Part shown: one piece after another, positions 1 through 7,600 of the stretch
Layout of the letters: each line of letters opens with the position of its first letter
How positions within the stretch are numbered: position 1 is the stretch's first letter
From: Hyphomicrobium_A sp963728165
GTDB lineage: Bacteria; Pseudomonadota; Alphaproteobacteria; Rhizobiales; Hyphomicrobiaceae
Length of the DNA: 64,000 nucleotides
Assembly: GCA_963728165.1 (NCBI GenBank)
Contig: CAVSIY010000006.1
Span: forward strand, 124,001 to 188,000
Direction: 5' to 3'
Position numbers and translations under genes: made by a program
The notes under the pieces: generated by a model
The model's input: only the letters and a program-made list of their open reading frames with translations
Told to the model about the DNA's origin: nothing
Database searches by the model: none

Positions 1-222
1 CCGCCCGAGGAGAAAGCGCCGCGCAAGCCCAAGAAGGAGGAGTTCACCCCCGCAGCTGCCCCAGAGGAGGCCGCAGCGGCCGACGAGCTCGCCGACGTGG
101 AGACCGACGAGACGGTCGCCGACGACGAGGACGAGACCTTCCTCGAGGAAGAGGAGGAGGAGGGCGGCGACGTGTCGAATATCATCGGCGGCCCCGTCAA
201 AGAGGGCGAGGAGGAGCGCTGA
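1..222 (+). CDS. TIGR02300 family acidic protein, C-terminal part
   Basis: Open from the window edge to a TGA at 220-222, so only the last 73 codons are present. The peptide is extremely acidic, with runs of Glu and Asp around a DETFLEEEEEEGGDV segment and a short NIIGG motif near the end. This matches the tail of the alphaproteobacterial TIGR02300 (FYDLN acid) family, whose N-terminal metal-binding-like part would lie upstream of the window. The family has no established function. In Hyphomicrobiales it commonly sits beside a tRNA-Ala gene, as here. Assignment rests on the C-terminal composition and this neighbourhood only. Confidence 0.75.
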   Translation, partial: PPEEKAPRKPKKEEFTPAAAPEEAAAADELADVETDETVADDEDETFLEEEEEEGGDVSNIIGGPVKEGEEER

Positions 223-367
223 GGGCGCGCCTGCGCGTGCAGCGCGGCAGCGAGCGCGGCCAGCGAACTTGGCCCTTGCAGTTTCACAGCGAAGGCCCTA
301 ATCAGGCCCACTGCTCAGGGCGCGCGCAGGCCGCGCTCGGGGCACACTTTCCAAGATCCCAATGGTC

Positions 368-443
368 GGGGCCGTAGCTCAGTTGGGAGAGCGCGTGAAT
401 GGCATTCACGAGGTCAGCGGTTCGATCCCGCTCGGCTCCACCA
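368..443 (+). tRNA. tRNA-Ala (anticodon GGC)
   Basis: A 76-nt cloverleaf. The acceptor GGGGCCG pairs with CGGCTCC (one G-U), followed by the discriminator A and an encoded CCA. The D arm starts GTAGCTCAG. The anticodon stem CGTGA/TCACG holds loop ATGGCAT with anticodon GGC. The T arm contains GGTTCGATCC. It decodes GCC, the commonest Ala codon in this GC-rich genome. Its last 17 bases recur at 1090-1106. Confidence 0.97.
427..443 (+). repeat. 17-bp direct repeat, copy 1 (tRNA-Ala 3' end)
   Basis: CCCGCTCGGCTCCACCA, the end of the T arm, acceptor strand and CCA of tRNA-Ala. An identical copy lies at 1090-1106 in the same orientation. Duplicated tRNA 3' ends are the usual mark of integrase attachment sites. 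Confidence 0.7.
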
Positions 444-476
444 AATTTCCAAAAGGGCGCCCCGACTGAACGGCCC

Positions 477-959
477 CTAGTTGTACTCTCCCGCTGCAAT
501 GGCCTCGGGATCGAGAACAGGCATAAGCTCCTTCGCTTCACCCCGGCGAACGCGTCCGTCGAAACGGGCACCTTCTGAAATGGCCAGCGATTGGTGCATG
601 ATGTCGCCATCGACCTCGGACGTGCTGGAGAGCGTGACAGACACGGCACGGATGGAGCCGCGCACGGCACCATTGACGTCGATCTTCTCGGCACAAACCA
701 TGCCCTCGACGGAGCCGCCTTCTGTGATGGTCACTTGCTTACCGTGGACGTTACCGCGAACGTCGCCGTCCACCCGAAGCTTGTTCTGAGAGACGATCGT
801 GATCTTCTCGCCAAGAAGCGTGAGATCCCGGCCGATCACAGATGTCCCGGATTGCGGCTCAAATGACGTTGTCGATTGCGGCCCTGAAGCCGGTTCCCCG
901 ACACGCGATAGACCGGGCTTGGACTGATCTGGAGTAGGCCTTGCGCTGGCACCGAACAT
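477..959 (-). CDS. Bactofilin family polymer-forming protein (paralogue 1)
   Basis: 160 residues. A disordered Pro/Ser-rich N-terminus (about 1-35) precedes a bactofilin beta-helix core (about 38-140) starting GTSVIGRDLTLLGEKITI, with regularly spaced Gly/Val repeats such as VDGDVRGNVHGK and VEGMVCAEKIDVNGAVRGSI. Bactofilins polymerise without nucleotide into membrane-associated filaments that position cell-wall enzymes. No M23 peptidase, the frequent partner, lies nearby. The core is very similar to the second bactofilin at 4220-4747; this copy has a shorter N-terminal tail. It is read toward the tRNA gene and lies between the two copies of the 17-bp tRNA repeat, so it may have been acquired or duplicated. 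The ATG at 959 is preceded by a G-rich ribosome-binding region. Confidence 0.9.
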   Translation of the reverse strand: MFGASARPTPDQSKPGLSRVGEPASGPQSTTSFEPQSGTSVIGRDLTLLGEKITIVSQNKLRVDGDVRGNVHGKQVTITEGGSVEGMVCAEKIDVNGAVRGSIRAVSVTLSSTSEVDGDIMHQSLAISEGARFDGRVRRGEAKELMPVLDPEAIAAGEYN

Positions 960-1089
960 GATATCCCCCGTACGCTACTGATACTGAAACCTATGAAGCC
1001 CCCAGACTAACGCGCCTTCCAAGGCGGGATTTTGTCGAAGGCCGGAAAATCACGGCGTGGGATGTTCGGCGGCCCACCAATGTTGGCTT

Positions 1090-1106
1090 CCCGCTCGGCT
1101 CCACCA
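1090..1106 (+). repeat. 17-bp direct repeat, copy 2 of tRNA-Ala 3' end
   Basis: Identical to 427-443 including the CCA, but without the rest of a tRNA. It may be an attachment-site remnant. The 646-bp interval between the copies holds only the bactofilin gene. Confidence 0.65.
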
Positions 1107-1305
1107 TTTTCATTTGCCCAGCCAGCCGCCGCACCACCCCTGCACGCGGTGGCTCCGGTTCGAGCTTGGTGGTCTCACCTCCACCAAACGCCAACGTTGG
1201 CACCGCCCGAGATTCCAGTGGGCGCGACGTTCGCCACGGTTGCTTGCCGCCGCTTGCAGGTCCATCGTCGCCCGATTAGCTATTCCAGCGTCGGCGCGCG
1301 ATCCC

Positions 1306-1671
1306 ATGCCAATTACGCTGCGCAACGTCCGACCTGATGCAGCAGCCAAGCTCAGGCAGCTCGAATCGGGTGCGGCCGCGCTGGATCGCGCCGCAAGAGA
1401 CCTGATCCCAGAAGAGCTTCGCCATCGCTTAAGGCCGCGGCGTCCCCTCCGCGTGACCATCAAGGCGAGGGCATACCTTCGCTACCTTCGGGCTGCAGGC
1501 CACGCGGCAGAAAGCTCCCTGGCCTCGCTGGCTCGCACGGCGCCGCATATCGCAGCCGGGTTTCGCTTCCTGCGTGGTCTGTTGGCCGACGCCGTCTTTT
1601 GTATCTCGCTGTCAGGCGCGGTGCTTGTTGCCTTGGCGCTAGCGATCATGCTTGTGGCGCCACCCGCCTGA
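1306..1671 (+). CDS. Hypothetical protein with C-terminal membrane segment
   Basis: I do not recognise this protein. From the ATG at 1306 it has 121 residues: a basic, Arg/Ala-rich N-terminal two-thirds, then one hydrophobic segment near the C-terminus (FCISLSGAVLVALALAIML). The reading frame extends upstream without a stop, but the upstream part is low-complexity and crosses the 17-bp tRNA-end repeat, so the internal ATG was chosen. No clear ribosome-binding site precedes it. It could be a small C-tail-anchored protein or a chance reading frame. Confidence 0.35.
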   Translation: MPITLRNVRPDAAAKLRQLESGAAALDRAARDLIPEELRHRLRPRRPLRVTIKARAYLRYLRAAGHAAESSLASLARTAPHIAAGFRFLRGLLADAVFCISLSGAVLVALALAIMLVAPPA

Positions 1672-1678
1672 GGGTCGC

Positions 1679-1978
1679 CTACCAGGCGTGGTCGTCGCCG
1701 CTGTCGGTATCGCAGTAGTTGTGGATGCGGATGTCGCTGCCGATGACGCGGCAGATCTCATCCTTCTTGGCCGGGCTGTTGCGCACCGCCTCGTTGCTGA
1801 CCTTGAACCCGTATTTGCGCGCGACCTCCGCCACATAGTTGTCGTTGCAGTAGGGCGTCGAGATCTCTTGGCCATTGACCATCTGATAGCCTTCGCGGCA
1901 GGCGATGCGCGCTTGGGCGCTGACGCTGCCGAGAACGAGCAAGCCCAAGCAAATCGCGAACGTGCGCGTCAGGAACAT
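1679..1978 (-). CDS. Small secreted hypothetical protein
   Basis: 99 residues with an evident signal peptide (residues 1-23, cleavage after VSAQA). The mature part is small, polar and carries four Cys (IACREGY, PYCNDN, EICRVIG, HNYCDTD), suggesting two disulfides in the periplasm. The ATG at 1978 is fixed by a GGAGGCGG ribosome-binding site six bases upstream; the frame continues upstream but without signal-peptide character. I do not know the family. It is transcribed away from the divergent GlsB-like gene at 2235. Confidence 0.75.
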   Translation of the reverse strand: MFLTRTFAICLGLLVLGSVSAQARIACREGYQMVNGQEISTPYCNDNYVAEVARKYGFKVSNEAVRNSPAKKDEICRVIGSDIRIHNYCDTDSGDDHAW

Positions 1979-2234
1979 GAACCGCCTCCAATAAATCCTT
2001 ACGCCTCGCAAAGCCGCCGCTGCGCGTCGCTGGTCCGCGGCGGCGAGGGTTGACGTGGGCCGGCCGGGACGCGTTCGCAAGAGAGCGTTAGCTCTAATGC
2101 TGGAAAATTCCGCAACGCAGAAATCGAAAATTGCTGTGTTGAGCGCCCGGTGGCACGCGCTGGCCCCTTTACTGTGGGGCATGAGACGAGCGAATATGGC
2201 GGCCGTGCGCAACCCCCTTTGAGGTCGTCGTGCA

Positions 2235-2492
2235 ATGGTACTCGAACCCATGTCCCTCATCGGCTGGCTCCTGATCGGCGCCATCGCCGGTTGGCTCGCT
2301 GGCAAGATTGTCGAAGGCGGCGGCTTCGGCCTCGTCGGCAATCTCGTCATCGGAATCCTCGGCGCCTGCATCGGCGGCTACCTCCTGCCCCAGCTCGGGA
2401 TCATTCCCGCATCCACCCTCGGCAATCTCATTGCCGCGACGGTCGGCGCCGTCGTCTTGCTGGTGGTGTTGGGGCTGTTGAAACGCGCCTAG
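2235..2492 (+). CDS. GlsB/YeaQ/YmgE family membrane protein
   Basis: 85 residues, nearly all hydrophobic, with the family pattern IGWLLIGAIAGWLAGKI, then GGFGLVGNLVIGILGACIGGYLL and a last helix ending in a basic KR. This is the transglycosylase-associated (GlsB/YeaQ/YmgE) family of small inner-membrane stress proteins with three predicted helices. Members are often general-stress induced; the biochemical role is unknown. The start could be the ATG at 2235 or the in-frame ATG at 2250; 2235 has a GAGG about ten bases upstream, while 2250 has nothing comparable. Confidence 0.88.
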   Translation: MVLEPMSLIGWLLIGAIAGWLAGKIVEGGGFGLVGNLVIGILGACIGGYLLPQLGIIPASTLGNLIAATVGAVVLLVVLGLLKRA

Positions 2493-2529
2493 GCGCCGGC
2501 AGAAGTTGGAGCGCTTAAAGGAGGCTGCC

Positions 2530-2838
2530 ATGACCTCGTTCGCTTTGCGCGTCGGTGCCGCCGGCCTTGCGCTGGTGCTCGTCTTCGCCGTCGGCCCGGG
2601 CCCGGCTTCGGCGCAGCGCCCGCCTTCGGAAGGCACCGGCGGCGCCGCCGGCAATGCTCCCCCGCCGCCAGACATGCCCAGTGCCGCAGCGCCGGCCAAT
2701 GTCCCGCCCGCGCCCTCCGAGGAAGCGCCCGATCAGGCCGCGCCTCAGCCTGACGCTGTCGCGCCGGGCGACGACATCCCCGACGATAGCGGCGACCAGC
2801 GGCCCGATGCGGGGACCGGAGCGGATCAGCCCGACTGA
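2530..2838 (+). CDS. Secreted Pro/Ala-rich hypothetical protein
   Basis: 102 residues. The ATG at 2530 follows an excellent AAAGGAGG ribosome-binding site seven bases upstream, which decides the start against an in-frame ATG at 2506. A signal peptide (about 1-28, ending GPASA) is followed by a low-complexity Pro-, Ala-, Gly- and Asp-rich chain with no predicted fold. It lies 37 bases after the GlsB-like gene on the same strand and may be cotranscribed with it. Function unknown; an exported disordered or periplasmic linker protein is the most I can say. Confidence 0.6.
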   Translation: MTSFALRVGAAGLALVLVFAVGPGPASAQRPPSEGTGGAAGNAPPPPDMPSAAAPANVPPAPSEEAPDQAAPQPDAVAPGDDIPDDSGDQRPDAGTGADQPD

Positions 2839-3012
2839 GCCCGACGAGAGCGACGTGCGCCCACACGCCTGTGCATAACTTCAGCTAAGTGTGGAAAACG
2901 CTGGACGCGCGGATTGGCGGCCACAGTGACGCCATGCTTAGCTTTGGGTGCGGTCTTGCGTGTTGGGCCCACGTTCGGGGCCGTGTTTCTCAAGTTGCGG
3001 GGGGTATGAACT

Positions 3013-3588
3013 TTGAAAGCGCTCTATTTCGCTGTGGCATTGCTTGTGTCCATTGGGCCCGCCAGCGCCAACGGGCTCTCTCTTTCGGGGCCTAGCGTGC
3101 ACATCGCCCAAACGGAGCCTTCGCGCCTTTATCGCGCCGAATGGCTTGCCGCCAACGTGCCATCCCAGGAAATCGAGGTGCCGCTCTCTGCCGCCAGCGC
3201 CTCGACCGCGCTCGCGCCGCAGGCCGAGCCCGGCACCGTCGATGCCGCCACGGCGCAGATCAGCGCCACGCTCAAAGCCAAGATCCGCGCCATCGTCGCG
3301 TTCGCCCGCGAGGAGGTGCGCAACACGCCCGACGGATCGAAGGTCGTGGCCAGCCGCATCCGCGTGCGCTGCGCCGTGAAGCAGATCGTGGCGGAGCAGA
3401 AGCCGTCGCTGTCGGCCATGCCGGCACTGATGTTGTCGGAGCGCGCCGCCGCCGAGCCGACGCGCGTCAGCTCCACGGTCGAGGCCTGCTCGATCAAGTT
3501 GGTCCAGGTGCGCCGCAACAGCGGCCCGGACCCGGGCAAGCGCAACTACGAGGTCACGCTGCCTCCCGTCGAGGACGTCGCTCCTTGA
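3013..3588 (+). CDS. Secreted hypothetical protein
   Basis: 191 residues starting at a TTG with a G-rich stretch (GCGGGGGG) about eight bases upstream. A clean signal peptide (residues 1-19, ending GPASA) supports the start. The mature chain has an Ala-rich segment, then a mixed helical region with two Cys (RVRCAVKQI and VEACSIKLV) and a Pro-rich tail. I do not recognise the family. The gene stands alone, followed by about 330 bases with hairpins. Likely periplasmic. Confidence 0.6.
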   Translation: MKALYFAVALLVSIGPASANGLSLSGPSVHIAQTEPSRLYRAEWLAANVPSQEIEVPLSAASASTALAPQAEPGTVDAATAQISATLKAKIRAIVAFAREEVRNTPDGSKVVASRIRVRCAVKQIVAEQKPSLSAMPALMLSERAAAEPTRVSSTVEACSIKLVQVRRNSGPDPGKRNYEVTLPPVEDVAP

Positions 3589-3917
3589 CGGGTGCAAGTG
3601 CGCCGAGCGAGCCCTTCGGACTGCTGAGGCCCTGACGGGTCGGCCGCAGCCGGGGCTCGCTGGGCGCAATTGGCGCGGGCAGCGCAACCCCCGCCAAGGG
3701 TGGGTTGCGCATGCTTCCTACAGCCAGCCGCCGATGCTTCGCAGCCGGGCCCGAGCTCACCGGGCTTGTAGGGCGAACTCGCGCCTGAACCTGCAAGCTC
3801 AATTCCGCCCTTTGCCTCACCCCGCAAATCAGCGAGACTGACGCCCTTTCTGAAGGGGGAAGACCGCCAAGTCAGGCAGATATCAGCGTGAGCGCCACCA
3901 GGCGAAGGAGGGCCGCC
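3589..3917. other. Intergenic, two hairpins
   Basis: No convincing gene. A nine-base perfect hairpin lies at 3682-3710 (GCGCAACCC/GGGTTGCGC) and a longer-range inverted repeat AGCGAGCCC...GGGCTCGCT lies just before it. Both could stop transcription from the 3013-3588 gene, but neither is followed by a T-run. Confidence 0.4.
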
Positions 3918-4040
3918 ATGTCACGCAGAAGAAGCCAGGCCATAGAGACGTACGGCGACAATGCGCTTACGTGGTTTTTCGTCGGGATGTTGGTTATTGC
4001 AGCCGTGGCCGGACTGTTGGGACAGATTGCGTTCGGCTAG
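3918..4040 (+). CDS. Small membrane protein (40 aa)
   Basis: A short reading frame of 40 residues: a basic N-terminus (MSRRRSQAIETYGD), then one transmembrane helix (TWFFVGMLVIAAVAGLLGQIAF) and a stop. The ATG is six bases after a strong GAAGGAGG ribosome-binding site, the main argument that it is translated. The positive-inside N-terminus predicts a cytoplasmic N-terminus. Nothing about its function can be read. It is convergent with the second bactofilin. Confidence 0.6.
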   Translation: MSRRRSQAIETYGDNALTWFFVGMLVIAAVAGLLGQIAFG

Positions 4041-4219
4041 CGCCCGTCGGAGGGGATCCGGCGACGCCACCGCAAGGCTCTAAAGAGAGCGAGACAGACA
4101 GGTCGGCGCGCCGAGGCGGCGCCACAAGCGCCGCTGCGCCGACCGAAGGGCGGGTCCGTTGCCCGCCCTCCACCCAGATGTCCCGTGCAAGTCCCGTCCA
4201 GGTCGCGCGCGGACCCCGA

Positions 4220-4747
4220 TCAGGCCATGGCCATTTCGCTCGAGTGCTCGGCCGAGGCGATGGCCTCGGGGTCGAGGACCGGCATCAGCTCGGCGGTGTC
4301 GTTGGAGCGGCGCACGCGGCCGTCGAACTTGGCGCCTTCGGAGATGGCCAGCGTCTGGTGCATGATGTCGCCCTCGACCACTGCGGTCGAATGCAGCGTG
4401 ACGCTCACGGCGCGGATGGACCCGCGCACAGCCCCGCGCACCTCGATCTTCTCGGCGCAGACCATGCCGACGACAGAGCCTTGCTCTGTGATCAGCACCT
4501 GCTTGCCGTGGACGTTGCCGCGCACGTGGCCGTCCACCTGCAGCTTGTTCTGCGAGATGATGGTGATCTTCTCGCCCAAGAGCGTGAGGTCATTGCCGAT
4601 CACCGACGTGCCGGCCATGGTCGCCGTCGAGGCGACAGGCTCGAACGACGATGGGGCGGGACGGGGCGACGGCGCTGAGCCACCGCGACCGGGGCCGAGC
4701 TTGGAATGATTGAGATCGGTCTTGGAGTTGGAGTCGACGCTGAACAC
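4220..4747 (-). CDS. Bactofilin family polymer-forming protein (paralogue 2)
   Basis: 175 residues from the GTG at 4747. The core (about 48-160) starts GTSVIGNDLTLLGEKITI and closely repeats the beta-helix of the bactofilin at 477-959, including VHGKQV, GMVCAEKIEV and HQTLAISEGAKFDGRVRR. The N-terminal 45 residues are disordered and differ between the copies. The frame allows a GTG at 4753, but the GGAGG ribosome-binding site abuts that codon; the GTG at 4747 has correct spacing and gives an MF start like its paralogue. Expected role: membrane-associated filament scaffolding for cell-wall or stalk enzymes. Being outside the tRNA-repeat interval, this copy may be the native one. Confidence 0.92.
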   Translation of the reverse strand: MFSVDSNSKTDLNHSKLGPGRGGSAPSPRPAPSSFEPVASTATMAGTSVIGNDLTLLGEKITIISQNKLQVDGHVRGNVHGKQVLITEQGSVVGMVCAEKIEVRGAVRGSIRAVSVTLHSTAVVEGDIMHQTLAISEGAKFDGRVRRSNDTAELMPVLDPEAIASAEHSSEMAMA

Positions 4748-4884
4748 GGGCACACCTCCGGCGCGAATGGCGCTTCATGACATAGAACAGTTGGTGCAAT
4801 CCCCGCCCGCCCACAAACGCACGCATCCGCGGCGAGAATTTGTCGAAGACGAGATGAGACCGTGTTCCTCGGGAGGGCGCGTGC

Positions 4885-4935
4885 GAAAAAAGGGAAAAAA
4901 ATGCTCAGGGCGGCCTCCGTGGGGAGACCGCCCTG
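4885..4935 (-). terminator. Rho-independent terminator of the 4970-5212 gene
   Basis: Read on the minus strand: a 13-pair stem (CAGGGCGG and CTCC arms, one mismatch) at 4906-4935 with a four-base loop, followed by TTTTTTCCCTTTTTT. It sits 35 bases after the stop of the small secreted protein gene. Confidence 0.85.
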
Positions 4936-4969
4936 CGCAGGAAGGCCAGCGCGCGCGCCTAGGCCCGGC

Positions 4970-5212
4970 TTAGCAGCCGTGCCGGCGCATGCAGCGGCGA
5001 AAACGCCACGAGCCGAGGCCCCAGCGGTAGGTGCACCGGCGGCCCCAGCGCCGACAGTGGTGCCAGCCCGCTTTCTCGACGATCGCGCCGGCGGCAGCGG
5101 CCGACTGTGCTGCCTTCATCTGCGGCACGGCCGGGGCGGCAGCCGAGGCCTGACTCAGCATCAGCGGGCTCGCGAGCGCCAAAGCCGCACCGAGCAACAA
5201 CATACGACGCAT
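4970..5212 (-). CDS. Small secreted His/Arg/Trp/Cys-rich protein
   Basis: 80 residues with a signal peptide (1-25, ending QASA) and a mature Ala-rich linker, then a C-terminal block of alternating Trp, Arg, His and Cys (GWHHCRRWGRRCTYRWG ... RRCMRRHGC). The ATG at 5212 follows GGAGG by six bases, which rejects the longer frame starting at 5272. The Cys/Arg-rich tail is typical of small exported proteins of rhizobial genomes annotated as hypothetical; function unknown. It has its own terminator at 4885-4935 and a palindrome just upstream at 5254-5273, so it is a separate transcription unit. Confidence 0.7.
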   Translation of the reverse strand: MRRMLLLGAALALASPLMLSQASAAAPAVPQMKAAQSAAAAGAIVEKAGWHHCRRWGRRCTYRWGLGSWRFRRCMRRHGC

Positions 5213-5253
5213 AGTGTCCTCCATTGAGTGGATTGAGTGGCTTGAGTAACTTC

Positions 5254-5273
5254 GGTGTACTCCGAGGTACACC
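5254..5273. promoter_or_regulatory. Palindrome upstream of the small secreted protein
   Basis: GGTGTAC-tccgag-GTACACC, a perfect seven-base dyad 41 bases before the start codon at 5212. Between them lie three imperfect copies of TTGAGTGG(A). The geometry suits a repressor or activator site; the regulator is unknown. Confidence 0.4.
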
Positions 5274-5545
5274 CTGGACTAGGCCGCCATTCCTTACGTT
5301 TGCGTCAATCGGACCGCGCGCATGCGATCCTCCATACCGCTCGGCCCCCGTGTGACAATTTTATGCGCATTCGTTGCATTGCAACGCAAACGGAGCCCGC
5401 GAAACCGACCGCCTTCGCGATGCAGTCTTGCGCGAAGGCGACGCCATGAGACGCTTCGCTCATGCCAGCGCCCTTGACTATTCATCAGCGGCTGCGCTCT
5501 AGGGTGAAGCTCAAGCCGACAACTGTGAGAGCCCCGGAGAGCGCA
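5274..5545. other. Intergenic region with possible promoter
   Basis: Divergent gap between the 5212 and 5546 starts. TTGACT at 5472-5477, followed after 17 bases by CTCTAG, could be a sigma-70 type promoter for the coiled-coil gene. No gene seen. Confidence 0.3.
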
Positions 5546-5854
5546 ATGAGCCAGAACCCGATCGTCGAGGAGACCAGACGCAAGCTCGACGAGCTGGAGC
5601 AGCGGATACGCGCGGCGAGAGCGGCGCCCGGCGCGTCGGAGGTGCTAGCCAGCAACGCACACAAGGATTGGCAGGAGATGGTCGACAGCCACGCCGCCAT
5701 CAGCCGCAAGCTGAACTCGACCGACGCTCAGTCCGCGGATGTGCTCGAGGGCATCCGTCTCGACGTCGACGTGCTGCGCCACTCCTTCGAGAGATGGATG
5801 GCGCGCGTCGAAGGCACCTTCGCCAAGGACGCCAAGAGCGGCGGCAAAGACTGA
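5546..5854 (+). CDS. Hypothetical helical protein
   Basis: 102 residues from the ATG at 5546, which has GGAG about seven bases upstream. The frame is open back to 5462, but that stretch looks like promoter sequence. The protein is charged and almost wholly helical, with heptad-like segments (TRRKLDELEQRIRAARAA and DVDVLRHSFERWMARVE), suggesting a short cytoplasmic coiled coil. No known family. It ends about 95 bases before the histidine kinase gene on the same strand and could share its transcript. Confidence 0.65.
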   Translation: MSQNPIVEETRRKLDELEQRIRAARAAPGASEVLASNAHKDWQEMVDSHAAISRKLNSTDAQSADVLEGIRLDVDVLRHSFERWMARVEGTFAKDAKSGGKD

Positions 5855-5950
5855 GAGAGCGCGGGCGAGGTCTCAAGCCTGCCGCGGGGGCGTGGCCTTC
5901 GGTAGAAATACGGGGTAGCCTCGACGCCGACCGAGGGTTATGAGAGTGGC

Positions 5951-7600
5951 ATGGACAGGCACGTTGCCGACAGCGTCATGGCCCCGGCCCCCAGACGGGC
6001 AGCCATGGCCGGTGCCTTCCGCGTGCCGGACGTGCTGGCCAGCTTGGCGTTCCTCCTCTGCTACATCGCCCTCGAGTGGGCGAGCCTGATCTTTCCCTAC
6101 GCGCAGATCGGCATCACGCCCTGGAACCCGAGCGTGGGTCTCGCCTGGGCGTTCATCCTGTTGTTCGGGCGGCGCTTTCTGCCGCTTTTGTTCGTGGCCC
6201 CGGTGCTCGCAGACCTGCTCGTCTTCGGCTTGGCGCTGCCCTGGTGGGTCAGCCTCGCCGCCGCCGGGCTGAGCGGGGCCGGCTATGCGGCGGCGCTGTC
6301 GGTGCTCTTGCACCCCAAGACCCGCTTCAATGCAGCGCTCGGCACCATGCGCGACATGGTCCTCTTGATGGGCGCGGCGATCGCGGCCACCGGGGTCGTG
6401 GCGCTCGCTTACGTAGCGCTGCTCGTCGCCGCGGGCAGCCTCCCGACGGCCGACGCGCAGTGGGCGCTTCTGCGCTATTGGATCGGCGATCTCATCGGCA
6501 TCGCGGTGGTGACGCCGTTCCTGCTCATTTACGCGGCGGCCGGAAAGCTGCCGCGGCTGTCGCTCGAAACCGCGCTGCAGGTGCTCGCCATCCTGCTGGC
6601 GCTCATTCTGATCTTCGGCCTCGTCGGCGGCGCGCACCTGCGCCTCTTCTACGTGCTGTTCGTGCCCATCGTGTGGATGGGGCTGCGCAAGGGGCTCGAA
6701 GGCGCCACCTTCGGCCTCGTGCTGGCGCAGATCGGCGTCGTCGTCGGCCTGCTGCTCACGCAGGAGAAGGTCGCGAGCGTAACCTCCCTGCAGGCATTGA
6801 TGCTGGTCCTGGCTTTGACCGGGCTCGCGATCGGCGTGGTGGTGAGCGAGCGCCGCCGCGCCGAGCGCCAGCTGTGGCTCAACCAGGAGGCGGTGAGCCG
6901 CATCTCGCGGCTCGGCAGCATGGGCGAGTTCGCGACCTCGATCGCACACGAGATCAACCAGCCGCTGACCGCCATCTCCAACTACACCCGCCTCGTCAAG
7001 CGCTACATGGAGACCGGAGCCGGCAGCCGCGAGGCGGCGGTCGAGGCCGCGGGCAAGGCGGTGGCGCAGGTGGAGCGTACCGCCGCCATCATCAAGAGCC
7101 TGCGCGACCTGATCCGGCTCGGGCGCAGCGAGATCGCGCCCCAGAGCGTGCAACGCATCGTGCGCGAAACGGTGGATCTGCTCGAGCCCAACCTGTCGCG
7201 CGGCACCGTCCAGATCAAGACGCGCATCCCCAAGGAGCTGCCGCTGGTGCTTGCCGACCTCATGCAGGTCGAGCAGGTGCTGCTGAACCTCTTGTGGAAC
7301 GCCATCGAGGCGATCGAGAGCGCGGGACGGGTCAAAGGCCTCATCTCCATCGAGGCGGCAGCAAAAGCGCCGGCGCTGGTGGAGATCAGCGTCACCGATA
7401 CGGGGCCCGGGTTCCCCCACGATTTCAAGGTGGCCTCCGTCGGCCCCTCGCGCTCGACCAAGCGTGACGGCTTGGGTCTCGGACTGGCGCTGTCGCGCTC
7501 CATCGTCGAGGCCCACGGCGGACGGCTTACGATCGGCGGCGGCAGCAATGGCGCCGTCGTCCGTTTCACGCTGCGAACGGCTCAAGAGGTGAAACCATGA
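5951..7600 (+). CDS. MASE1-domain sensor histidine kinase
   Basis: 549 residues. Residues about 25-300 form a MASE1-type integral membrane sensor with eight or so helices (ASLIFPYAQIGITPWNPSVG is typical). A HisKA dimerisation domain follows with His333 in SIAHEINQPLTA, then a HATPase domain with N box NLLWNAIEAI, G1 DTGPGF and G2 GLGLALS. It should autophosphorylate at His333 and pass phosphate to the next gene's product, whose ATG overlaps this stop by four bases. The kinase core resembles the FixL class. The signal is unknown; MASE1 is a ligand-sensing membrane domain. The pair is convergent with pqqA, which makes control of methanol or PQQ metabolism a possibility, not a demonstrated link. 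Confidence 0.93.
   Translation: MDRHVADSVMAPAPRRAAMAGAFRVPDVLASLAFLLCYIALEWASLIFPYAQIGITPWNPSVGLAWAFILLFGRRFLPLLFVAPVLADLLVFGLALPWWVSLAAAGLSGAGYAAALSVLLHPKTRFNAALGTMRDMVLLMGAAIAATGVVALAYVALLVAAGSLPTADAQWALLRYWIGDLIGIAVVTPFLLIYAAAGKLPRLSLETALQVLAILLALILIFGLVGGAHLRLFYVLFVPIVWMGLRKGLEGATFGLVLAQIGVVVGLLLTQEKVASVTSLQALMLVLALTGLAIGVVVSERRRAERQLWLNQEAVSRISRLGSMGEFATSIAHEINQPLTAISNYTRLVKRYMETGAGSREAAVEAAGKAVAQVERTAAIIKSLRDLIRLGRSEIAPQSVQRIVRETVDLLEPNLSRGTVQIKTRIPKELPLVLADLMQVEQVLLNLLWNAIEAIESAGRVKGLISIEAAAKAPALVEISVTDTGPGFPHDFKVASVGPSRSTKRDGLGLGLALSRSIVEAHGGRLTIGGGSNGAVVRFTLRTAQEVKP

Noticed and set aside
5873..7585. Long minus-strand reading frame (570 codons) opposite the histidine kinase
   Set aside because: Composition rich in Arg, His, Asp and Gln with no motif; it is the antisense of a clear kinase gene in GC-rich DNA.
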